Program-made: the position numbers and the translations under genes
Shown: positions 1 through 6,960 of the stretch, one piece after another
How the letters are laid out: every line of letters starts with the position of its first letter
How positions within the stretch are numbered: position 1 is the first letter of the stretch
Notes under the pieces: generated by a model
The model's database searches: none
Told to the model about the DNA's origin: nothing
What the model saw: only the letters and a program-made list of their open reading frames with translations
DNA from: Candidatus Villigracilis proximus
GTDB lineage: Bacteria > Chloroflexota > Anaerolineae > Anaerolineales > Villigracilaceae
Assembly: GCA_016715195.1 (NCBI GenBank)
Contig: JADKBB010000006.1
Span: forward strand, 62,001 to 126,000
Direction: 5' to 3'
DNA length: 64,000 bases

Positions 1-1212
1 CTGATTATTTTTGTCGATTTCGATAACACCGACATTGCGGCGTCTCTCTCCGCCTTGTGCGAGATACCATACTTCGTAATGCGTGCCGGCTTTTGGCGCA
101 GGGAGATCAGAGATCATAATGGTTGCTTTATCCATCAATCCATTTTGATCGAGATATGAAACGCGGCCGACAGGCTGATTATTATTTAATGCGGGTGAGA
201 TCCAGAAACGGAACGCGGCGAAGCCCAATATACTTAAAACCAGTGCGCCAATTCCGATCCCGATCCATGATAGCTGTCCTGTTTGTTTTGCTTTGGAATT
301 GTTCTTTTGTGATAGTTTTGCCAGATTTGAGGTATGTGCAGATATTGTCTGTCCGTTGAATACTGCAATAAATTCATCGGCCATTTCTTTTGCAGATGAA
401 TAACGGACTTTGGAGTCTTTTGCAAGTGCTCGGTTGATAATCGCTTGCAGATCAGATGAAATCCCGGAAATGGGCGGCGGGGGATCGTTTAGGTGTTTCA
501 TCAAGATGCCGAAGGATGATTCCGCTTCAAAGGGCACGGTGCCGGCCAGCATTTCGTAGAGCATCACACCCAGGGAGTAGATATCTGTTTTGGCATCCAC
601 TTTGTCGCCGCGAGCCTGTTCGGGACTCATATAGGATGGCGTGCCGGAGACGGTCCCTGTTGAGGTTTGGATGGATGTATCAAGTAGGCGAACCAGCCCA
701 AAGTCAGTCAGAATCGGTTCCACATCCGCTGGTAAAGGTTGATCGAGTTTGACAGGTCCGCTTGCTGAACGCAGCAGCACATTGGCGGGTTTTATATCCC
801 GATGAATAATATTTTGTTGATGGGCGTAATCAATGGCAGATGCGAGCAAAGATAGAATGTGAGCAATGGTATTCAGGGGGAGTTTTTCTTCACGTTTGTG
901 CAGGGCTTTTAAATAATTTCCAAGCGATGCGCCTGATACCAATTCCATGATCAGACAGGGCTGCCCGTCCACCAGTTCATAATCGAATACCTGGATGATA
1001 TTTGGGTGACGAAGCCCCGCAACAACCCGCGCTTCACGTTCAAAGCGGATATGGTTTTCCGGGTCAGAATCTACATGGTCGCGCATAATTTTTACGGCAA
1101 CTTTGCGATTAAGCGTTGTATGCTCGCCGAGATAGACTTCGGCCATGCCGCCGCGCGCGATCAACTCACCGATTTTGACTTTTCCCAGAGTTTTTCCATT
1201 CCAATTTGACAT
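1..1212 (-). CDS. Membrane Ser/Thr protein kinase (3' end outside window)
   Basis: Hanks-type protein kinase predicted to phosphorylate Ser/Thr of target proteins. The visible 404 codons show the glycine loop ARGGMAEVYLG (about residues 19-29), the catalytic Lys41 in VAVKIM, HRDIKPANVLL with Asp139, DFG at 170-172 and GTPSYMSPEQARG. A transmembrane segment follows at about 300-325. The outside tail, with THYEVWYLAQ, resembles the RskA/anti-sigma-K extracellular fold; that likeness is my inference. The stop lies beyond base 1. A TATAAT box at 1224-1219 ends six bases before the ATG, so the mRNA may be leaderless. The gene is divergent from pncC. Confidence 0.9.
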   Translation of the reverse strand, partial: MSNWNGKTLGKVKIGELIARGGMAEVYLGEHTTLNRKVAVKIMRDHVDSDPENHIRFEREARVVAGLRHPNIIQVFDYELVDGQPCLIMELVSGASLGNYLKALHKREEKLPLNTIAHILSLLASAIDYAHQQNIIHRDIKPANVLLRSASGPVKLDQPLPADVEPILTDFGLVRLLDTSIQTSTGTVSGTPSYMSPEQARGDKVDAKTDIYSLGVMLYEMLAGTVPFEAESSFGILMKHLNDPPPPISGISSDLQAIINRALAKDSKVRYSSAKEMADEFIAVFNGQTISAHTSNLAKLSQKNNSKAKQTGQLSWIGIGIGALVLSILGFAAFRFWISPALNNNQPVGRVSYLDQNGLMDKATIMISDLPAPKAGTHYEVWYLAQGGERRRNVGVIEIDKNNQ

Positions 1213-1218
1213 TTGCAA

Positions 1219-1256
1219 ATTATACCCGATAGTATAATGCAACGAATTGCAAGGAG
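1219..1256. promoter_or_regulatory. Divergent promoter region with two TATAAT boxes
   Basis: Two perfect -10 boxes face away from each other: TATAAT on the minus strand at 1224-1219 for the kinase and TATAAT on the plus strand at 1233-1238 for pncC. No convincing -35 box is visible at the usual spacing. AAGGAG at 1251-1256 is the ribosome binding site for pncC. The kinase side has no room for one. Confidence 0.6.
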
Positions 1257-1262
1257 ACTTTA

Positions 1263-1748
1263 ATGACAATCATGCTTGAAGAAATATTGCGCGAATATAT
1301 GCATGTACGTGGTATGACACTTGCCACCGCTGAATCATGCACCGGCGGCTTGGTTTCAGATCGGATCACAAATGTTTCAGGCTCTTCGGAGTTCTTTCCG
1401 GGCGGTGTGGTGGCTTATGCTTATGAGGCAAAGGTTAAGCTGCTCGGTGTTTCATGGGACACGCTCAACGCGCATGGCGCTGTGAGTGAGGAAACTGTGC
1501 TGGAAATGGCGCGTGGCGCGCGTAAATTACTCGGCACGGATATTGGTGTATCTGTGAGCGGGATCGCAGGTCCATCCGGCGGCACACCAGATAAGCCTGT
1601 TGGCTCCACCTGGCTGGGACTGGCTACCAATACCGGGGAATGGGCGCGTCACTTTATTTGGGAGGGTAACCGCGTATACAATAAACAACATTCGTCCGAG
1701 GCTGCGCTTCAATTTGTTATTGATTATCTTGAGGGGAAACTTGCATGA
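1263..1748 (+). CDS. pncC: Nicotinamide-nucleotide amidase (stand-alone CinA C-terminal domain)
   Basis: PncC hydrolyses nicotinamide mononucleotide to nicotinate mononucleotide and ammonia in the pyridine nucleotide cycle. The 161-residue protein is the usual single-domain length. It has the intact motif AESCTGGLVS with nucleophile Ser25, followed by FFPGGVVAYAYEAK and SGIAGPSGG, all typical of CinA-C. AAGGAG lies 6 bases before the ATG. It overlaps the next gene by 4 bases (ATGA), so the two are translationally coupled. A CinA protein with a decayed amidase domain is encoded at 31976-33109, so this copy probably supplies the activity. Confidence 0.9.
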   Translation: MTIMLEEILREYMHVRGMTLATAESCTGGLVSDRITNVSGSSEFFPGGVVAYAYEAKVKLLGVSWDTLNAHGAVSEETVLEMARGARKLLGTDIGVSVSGIAGPSGGTPDKPVGSTWLGLATNTGEWARHFIWEGNRVYNKQHSSEAALQFVIDYLEGKLA

Positions 1749-2419
1749 ACACGGTTATTATCATTTCAGCCAATGCCGAATGGCGTGTGGTGAAGGAACT
1801 GTATCCAACTCTTGAAATTCAAGTTTCACCCTATGGTGAATTTGCAGAAATAACATTGAACGTTCAACGGGTAACATTGTTTCATGGCGGATGGGGAAAA
1901 ATTTCTGCGGCGGCCACTGCGCAATATGTGATCGATCATTTCAACCCTGATCTCCTGGTGAATTTGGGAACCTGCGGCGGATTTGCAGGCCGCATTGAAA
2001 CTGGGACGATCATTCTCGTTGAGCGGACTTTGGTCTACGACATCATTGAGCAGATGGGAGACGGTGCAGAGGCGGTTGAATACTATGCAACGGATATTGA
2101 TCTCTCGTGGATCAATCATGAGCAATTGCCTGCCGTCCGCGGCCTTTTGGTTTCGGCTGATCGTGACATTATCGTGGAAGATATCCCCATGCTGATCGAA
2201 AAATATGACGCCGTTGCCGCTGATTGGGAATCGGGGGCAATTGCATGGGTGGCGCAAAAAAATAACACGCGCGTATTAATTTTGCGTGCGGTAAGTGATC
2301 TGGTAGGTGGTGATGGGGGAGAAGCTTATGGGAATCTTGAGCTATTCCATGAGCGGACAAAGACCGTGATGCGTGAATTATTCCGTCAGTTGCCTGAGTG
2401 GTTGAATCAAATTAAATAA
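1745..2419 (+). CDS. Nucleoside phosphorylase-superfamily protein (MTA/SAH nucleosidase-like)
   Basis: 224-residue member of the PNP/UDP phosphorylase superfamily, closest in layout to methylthioadenosine/adenosylhomocysteine nucleosidases, which cleave the N-glycosidic bond. Visible landmarks are the phosphate/ribose glycine turn LVNLGTCGGFAG, the substrate loop ADWESGAIA in place of the usual EMEGAA, and RAVSD with the expected catalytic Asp. The Trp where Met normally packs on the ribose is unusual, so the substrate is uncertain. It is coupled to pncC through an ATGA overlap and followed by a strong terminator. Confidence 0.75.
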   Translation: MNTVIIISANAEWRVVKELYPTLEIQVSPYGEFAEITLNVQRVTLFHGGWGKISAAATAQYVIDHFNPDLLVNLGTCGGFAGRIETGTIILVERTLVYDIIEQMGDGAEAVEYYATDIDLSWINHEQLPAVRGLLVSADRDIIVEDIPMLIEKYDAVAADWESGAIAWVAQKNNTRVLILRAVSDLVGGDGGEAYGNLELFHERTKTVMRELFRQLPEWLNQIK

Positions 2420-2420
2420 A

Positions 2421-2456
2421 TTTTAGAGGGGCGGGATTCTCCCGCCCCTCTAAAAA
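2421..2456. terminator. Bidirectional intrinsic terminator between nucleosidase and serpin genes
   Basis: A perfect 16-bp stem (GAGGGGCGGGA and its complement, extended by A/T pairs) with a three-base loop. It has T-runs on both sides and sits between two convergent genes. Confidence 0.9.
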
Positions 2457-2457
2457 A

Positions 2458-3738
2458 TTACTCCACAGGATTTAATACGCGCCCGATAAATAAGATCTGC
2501 CCATTGACCGTGTCGCGGATCACGAAAATGAAGGGGCGGTCAATTTGTAATAAGACATCATATCTTGGCGCGCTTCTGCCTTCCATGATGACGGCAGTTG
2601 CGGCGGCAGCTTCTGTGCCTTCCTCATTCACGGCCACGAAGGCTTTGTGAATGACATTGCCGATGTATAACTCTTTGTTGCCGGTCATGCCAGAGAAATC
2701 GGCGCGGGCGCTGTCAAAGGCGTCGCTTATGCCCAATTGCTTGAGCGCGTCTGATACGCCAAAGTCTTTGCTGAATTCAAATTTTGGCATTCCGAGCGCA
2801 ATCGAAACAGGCTGCATTTCATTCAGGGTTTCATTCAGGGTTTCCTGATTGAAGGCAGTCTCAAAGGTTTCAAAATTTCCGGCATCAGGGATGAAAATAT
2901 CCATGGCGGCGGTTTCACCGGCATAGGCGAGTTCCACAGCTTGATAGCCCTGTCCTTGCATATATGGGACGCCGGACATTTCTTTTTGCATCATTTTTGC
3001 AGTGACTTCCGAGCCGTCTGTTAAATAGAAGGGCATATCGTTGGTTAAGTTCGCGTCAAATTGAGTCAGCCAGTCTGCTTTGAAATAAATGGCGTTGACC
3101 AGCACCATGCGCGTATTGACGCCGACCGAGTCTTTGGGAAGCAGGTCGTTGATCCTGTCTTCGGTTTGGCCGCTGACCCAGTTATTAATGGTCACACGCG
3201 CAGATTCTGCTTGATTAATAAAATCTGCAAGATGGATTCCCGCGCCATAATTGACCGCGATGACATCCAGAAAATCTGTTTGGAAGGGGGTGGTCTGTTC
3301 GGCCCAGACAGCATTCGCAATCTTGAGTTTTAACGGTTCCTGTGTCTGATCCATTTGAATGGATTCTTTTTGCAACGCGAGATCAAGCATATTCAATGCC
3401 GGATGCAGTTGTTCCTGCGGCGCGAAGTGTAAAACCTGTGCCATTTGAGATTCGGTTTCGCCGCGCGCGCCGGCATACGTCATTGCCAGAGCGAGGGAAA
3501 TGCTATACGGAGACAGGATCAAGTTTCCGCTTTCGGAGTGAAGCGCGTTATAAATATCCAGCGCGAAGGCGTTATTCCCATCCACGAGTGTGATGAGATC
3601 GTCTCCGGCAATTGTCAGATTTGTTTTGCGGCTTTTGTTTGATTCGGCCATATTCAACGATGCCGAAGGTGAACAGGCGCCGAGCATCATGCTGAATGTG
3701 ATGACAGATGCAAATAATTTGAATGCGGGTGATTTCAT
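2458..3738 (-). CDS. Serpin-family protease inhibitor lipoprotein
   Basis: 426-residue serpin, normal for the fold, with a lipoprotein signal MMLGAC (Cys22 in the lipobox). It should therefore be anchored outside the cytoplasmic membrane. The inhibitory hinge is NEEGTEAAAATAV and the C-terminal signature is DRPFIFVIRD...ILFIGRVLNP. The small-residue hinge is typical of inhibitory serpins that trap proteases by loop insertion. Counting from the hinge as in alpha-1-antitrypsin puts Arg-Ser at P1-P1', which predicts a trypsin-like target; this alignment was made by eye. The gene is convergent with the nucleosidase gene. Confidence 0.93.
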   Translation of the reverse strand: MKSPAFKLFASVITFSMMLGACSPSASLNMAESNKSRKTNLTIAGDDLITLVDGNNAFALDIYNALHSESGNLILSPYSISLALAMTYAGARGETESQMAQVLHFAPQEQLHPALNMLDLALQKESIQMDQTQEPLKLKIANAVWAEQTTPFQTDFLDVIAVNYGAGIHLADFINQAESARVTINNWVSGQTEDRINDLLPKDSVGVNTRMVLVNAIYFKADWLTQFDANLTNDMPFYLTDGSEVTAKMMQKEMSGVPYMQGQGYQAVELAYAGETAAMDIFIPDAGNFETFETAFNQETLNETLNEMQPVSIALGMPKFEFSKDFGVSDALKQLGISDAFDSARADFSGMTGNKELYIGNVIHKAFVAVNEEGTEAAAATAVIMEGRSAPRYDVLLQIDRPFIFVIRDTVNGQILFIGRVLNPVE

Positions 3739-3789
3739 AATTTTCTCCTATGATTGAGACGATCCCATTCGATTTAAGTTCCCGTAAAT

Positions 3790-4275
3790 TTAAAGATTCA
3801 GTTCCATCGAAATGTTATCCATGCTTTCCTGATAGCTGGGAATTGGATAAAAACCCAGCTGCGTATAAAAACGAACGGCTCGTTCCTGCTGTTCTCCGGT
3901 TTGCAAACGGACTTTTTCATAGCCTTGTGTACGCGCGAAATTCAATAAATGCATCACCACTTGATAACCGATCTTTTGCCCGTGATATTCTTCGAGCAGC
4001 CAGATGCGTTTTAGCTCGGCGATTTTCTCTTCAAGTTTTTTTATTCCGCCTGTGCCGATTAATTGATCGTCATCCATTACAACCAAAAGCAATCCGCGAT
4101 TTTTTACGTAAGCTTGCTCGAAATGATCCATGTCACGCAGTTCGCCTTCTTCTTCAAGAATATCATAAAACTCCTGTACCGTTTTTTCCGGCACAAAGAT
4201 GCGCTGCGCAACGGCAGAGATCAGATACTTGGCTTCTGTGATTTGGTGTGGTTGAATGGGGAGGATATTGATCAT
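3790..4275 (-). CDS. GNAT-family N-acetyltransferase
   Basis: 161-residue GNAT protein. It transfers an acetyl group from acetyl-CoA to an amine; the substrate is unknown. The core runs LLLVVMDDDQLIGTGGI (strands 2-3), ELKRIWLLEEYHGQKIGYQVV (strand 4 and the acetyl-CoA loop Q/RxxGxG/A, here HGQKIGY) and KVRLQTGEQQERAVRFYTQLGF (strand 5, helix 4). No other gene appears to be in its operon. TAAAAT at 4287-4282 stands six bases before ATG with no ribosome binding site between, so it may be a leaderless mRNA. Confidence 0.85.
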   Translation of the reverse strand: MINILPIQPHQITEAKYLISAVAQRIFVPEKTVQEFYDILEEEGELRDMDHFEQAYVKNRGLLLVVMDDDQLIGTGGIKKLEEKIAELKRIWLLEEYHGQKIGYQVVMHLLNFARTQGYEKVRLQTGEQQERAVRFYTQLGFYPIPSYQESMDNISMELNL

Positions 4276-4332
4276 GTCTGTATTTTACTATTTTCATTGA
4301 GCGTTATAATTCTTTTTCACTGCCAACCTCTT

Positions 4333-5568
4333 ATGATAAACACGCCCGAGTCACAGGAAATTCAAAAACATAATTTTCGTTACGTGCAAATTGATGCCGT
4401 TGGCGTCAGTATTTCAAATGTTGCCGCGCCTTTCCTTCCGGTTTTTCTTACCCGTCTCGGTGCAAGCAATTTTCAAGTAGGTTTGCTTACATCCATGCCG
4501 GGCATTACCGGCTTGATCCTTGCGCTTGTCGTTGGACGATTTTTACAAACGCGTAAAAATATTGTGCCGTGGTACAGCCTTTCGCGTCTGCTGGTCATCT
4601 CGTGTTATGCATTAACCGGTCTGCTCACATTCATCCTTTCCAAAGAGTACGCAGTGATTGCCACGCTTGCCATTTGGGCTTTCGCTACACTTCCGCAAAC
4701 CGCGCTGGCCGTTGCCTTCTCGGTAGTAATGAACGCAGTTGCAGGCCCGGAAGGACGCTATGCCTTGCTCAGCCGCCGCTGGGCGATCTTCGGGTTGACC
4801 AGTGTGGTGATGACTTTTTTCGTCACGCGCATGATCGACCTGATTGAATTCCCGCGTAATTATGAAATGATGTTTTTCGGATTATCCATTGGCGGATTGA
4901 TCAGCTATTATTTTTCAAAGCAGATTAAACTCCCGGATCAGACTCCGCCCATGCTTGCTCCATCCTCATCGGCATTTGATTCAGTCCGAAATTATTTCTC
5001 CCTAATTCGCCGCGAACCAGCTTTTGTTTCCTTCGCCACAAAAAAATTCGTTTACTATTCCGCCATTACGTTAAGTGCGCCCATCATGCCCTTGTTTCTT
5101 GTGCGTGAAGTGAAAGCGACTGACTCGCAGATCGGCACGATCACCATGGCGATGACGATTGTCATGCTCGCAGGATACTTTCTCTGGCCCTGGTCATCCC
5201 GCAAATACGGCGGACGCTTCGTGCTGCTTGCCACCACCTTCGGCATGATCTTCTATCCCGCGCTGACTGCCGCCACTCCGCAAGTGCCGCTCATCATTCT
5301 TTACGCCGCCATTGCGGGACTCTTCCAGGCGGGGCTTGATCTGGTCTTCTTCGATGAATTGATGAAAACAGTTCCACCGGAATATGGCGCGACCTTCGTC
5401 TCGTTGGCACAGTCCATGCAATATCTTTCGGCCATTGCCGCCCCGTTGATCGGCACCTGGCTCGCGGATCATATCGGTCTCGGCGGCGCATTGTGGGTGA
5501 GCTCCGGTCTGAGGTTGTTTGGCTTTTTGTTATTCCTGATCCCAGACCGAAGAAAAGCGACGGTATAA
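4333..5568 (+). CDS. Major facilitator superfamily transporter
   Basis: 411-residue polytopic membrane protein with about 12 hydrophobic segments in two halves, the usual MFS layout. The first helix pair VAAPFLPVFLTRLGASNFQVGLL and the later SAPIMPLFLVREVKATDSQIGTI repeat the MFS N-half/C-half pattern. The substrate cannot be read from the sequence; the family exports or imports small solutes using ion gradients. I chose ATG at 4333 because the reading frame upstream overlaps the divergent GNAT gene and its promoter. No clear ribosome binding site is visible. Confidence 0.85.
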   Translation: MINTPESQEIQKHNFRYVQIDAVGVSISNVAAPFLPVFLTRLGASNFQVGLLTSMPGITGLILALVVGRFLQTRKNIVPWYSLSRLLVISCYALTGLLTFILSKEYAVIATLAIWAFATLPQTALAVAFSVVMNAVAGPEGRYALLSRRWAIFGLTSVVMTFFVTRMIDLIEFPRNYEMMFFGLSIGGLISYYFSKQIKLPDQTPPMLAPSSSAFDSVRNYFSLIRREPAFVSFATKKFVYYSAITLSAPIMPLFLVREVKATDSQIGTITMAMTIVMLAGYFLWPWSSRKYGGRFVLLATTFGMIFYPALTAATPQVPLIILYAAIAGLFQAGLDLVFFDELMKTVPPEYGATFVSLAQSMQYLSAIAAPLIGTWLADHIGLGGALWVSSGLRLFGFLLFLIPDRRKATV

Positions 5569-5655
5569 AGATCAACCGCCGTTTTTCTTACGATAACTTA
5601 CAGGATAATCTCGAAGACACAAATTGATTTATACCGACTTGCTTATGCAAGAGGC

Positions 5656-6147
5656 CTATTGTCTGACTACATTCCAGGTCATCGTGACAATTTCAGGGGT
5701 GACACTAATGGATTGCAGTGTGCTATTTTCATTCCTTTGCCCGATCTTTGACAGGCGGTTTGCGATGGTTTGATTCCAATTGTCCACGCGTGCCTGATCG
5801 AGCGGAGTGTTGTCAATTTGAGCATCTGAAACCGAGGCGATCAATTGGCCGTTGCTGACACTTAAGTCAAGGCGAAAACTTAATGCATCTGTTTTGCTTG
5901 CGTCATTCAGTCGTTGACGGGTTCCGATGACCGATACATATCCTGATTGAAGAGTAACCTGTAAATCCTGCACCAGCGGATCTGCGATCGCAGCGCTGAT
6001 CGCTTCCTGTAATTCCTGCTGGGTGACGGTCGTCTCCACGGTGAACGAGCCGTCATTGTTGCGTGAAATATTGGCTTTGCAGGCGCTGGTCAGAAATAAA
6101 AATGTAACCAGTAAAATGGACAGTATTTTTGAAATTTTGTGCATCAT
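5656..6147 (-). CDS. Small predicted lipoprotein of unknown function
   Basis: 163-residue protein with a lipoprotein signal ending LFLTSAC (Cys23). The mature part is polar and mixed alpha/beta. It repeatedly pairs short strands (SFTVETTVTQQELQEAI, LQVTLQSGYVSVIGTR, FRLDLSVSNGQLIA), which recalls LmeA/DUF2993-type lipid-binding repeats, but I do not claim membership. It ends EIVTMTWNVVRQ. It stands alone between the MFS gene and the RAYT gene, and no function can be assigned. Confidence 0.7.
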   Translation of the reverse strand: MMHKISKILSILLVTFLFLTSACKANISRNNDGSFTVETTVTQQELQEAISAAIADPLVQDLQVTLQSGYVSVIGTRQRLNDASKTDALSFRLDLSVSNGQLIASVSDAQIDNTPLDQARVDNWNQTIANRLSKIGQRNENSTLQSISVTPEIVTMTWNVVRQ

Positions 6148-6271
6148 ATTCTCCAGTTTATTTTTTAGTGATTATAAAATCGGACGATGTATGAGTTGTT
6201 ATTGCGATGTAAAATTTACGTAAATCTTGCCGTATAATTTGATGATCATCTTATATTCGGGGAAACTGCAA

Positions 6272-6832
6272 ATGAAATTTGACCCGCAAAAACATCACCG
6301 CCGATCAATTCGCTTGAAGGATTATGATTATTCCCAGGCTGGGGCGTATTACGTCACGATTAATGTACAGAATCGGGAATGCCTTTTTGGAAAAATTGTC
6401 AATTACGAAATGAAATTAAATGATGCAGGGAAGATGATCGAAGGACAATGGAATGCCCTGCTCGAAAGATTTTCCAATGTTGAATTGGATGTGTATCAAA
6501 CCATGCCCAATCATTTCCACGGGATTATTGTCGTAGGGGCGGCCTTTATGGCCGCCCTTGACACGAATATCTCCGAAAATAAGGCAGACACAAGGCCTGC
6601 CCCTACATTGGGTGACATTGTTGGGGCGTTCAAATCCATCACCACCCATGAATACATCCTCGGTGTGGATAATAAAAAATGGCCGCGATTTTATAAGCGT
6701 CTTTGGCAAAGAAATTATTATGAGCACATTGTTCGTGATGAAGCCGATTTGGAGCGCATCCGCGATTACATTCAATCCAATCCTGCTGATTGGGATGAGG
6801 ATGAAGAAAACCCGAAATTCAAAAAAATATGA
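6272..6832 (+). CDS. REP-associated tyrosine transposase (RAYT, IS200-like Y1 nuclease)
   Basis: 186-residue Y1/HUH transposase of the REP-associated type. It cuts and rejoins single-stranded palindromic DNA. The N-terminus HHRRSIRLKDYDYSQAGAYYVT, the HUH motif MPNHFHG (His81, His83), LGDIVGAFKS, and LWQRNYYEHIVRDEADLERI with the likely catalytic Tyr, followed by YIQSNPADW, are all classic. Residues about 88-110 come from a REP-like palindromic repeat inserted in frame (6533-6606). A TTG 45 bases upstream is in frame, but the family usually begins at MKFDPQKHHRR. A TATAAT box lies at 6233-6238. Confidence 0.92.
   Translation: MKFDPQKHHRRSIRLKDYDYSQAGAYYVTINVQNRECLFGKIVNYEMKLNDAGKMIEGQWNALLERFSNVELDVYQTMPNHFHGIIVVGAAFMAALDTNISENKADTRPAPTLGDIVGAFKSITTHEYILGVDNKKWPRFYKRLWQRNYYEHIVRDEADLERIRDYIQSNPADWDEDEENPKFKKI
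6533..6606 (+). repeat. REP-like palindromic repeat, copy 1 (inside the RAYT gene)
   Basis: 74-bp element bounded by a perfect 8-bp inverted repeat GTAGGGGC / GCCCCTAC. The first half holds the hairpin GGCGGCC-TTTAT-GGCCGCC. The second half is a weaker hairpin GGCAG...CTGCC. It is read through in frame as VGAAFMAALDT...DTRPAPT inside the transposase. It is about 80% like copy 2. Confidence 0.85.
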
Positions 6833-6836
6833 TCAC

Positions 6837-6911
6837 GTAGGGGCGGCCTTTATGGCCGCCCTTGAATGGACATCTCCGAAAACAAGGGGCAGGCACAAGG
6901 CCTGCCCCTAC
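6837..6911 (+). repeat. REP-like palindromic repeat, copy 2 (just after the RAYT gene)
   Basis: 75-bp element starting 5 bases after the RAYT stop. It has the same 8-bp end repeat GTAGGGGC / GCCCCTAC and the same first hairpin as copy 1. Here the second hairpin is perfect (GGGGCAGG / CCTGCCCC). A further short hairpin, TCGGATGTC/GACATCCGA, at about 6929-6950 ends in TTTTTT and may terminate transcription. Confidence 0.85.
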
Positions 6912-6960
6912 TACGGTCTTAAACAAAATCGGATGTCATCTCGACATCCGATTTTTTGAT

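Noticed and set aside
6558..6959. Plus-strand 133-residue ORF overlapping the RAYT gene
   Set aside because: A shadow frame that reads both palindromic repeats; the RAYT frame has all the catalytic motifs.
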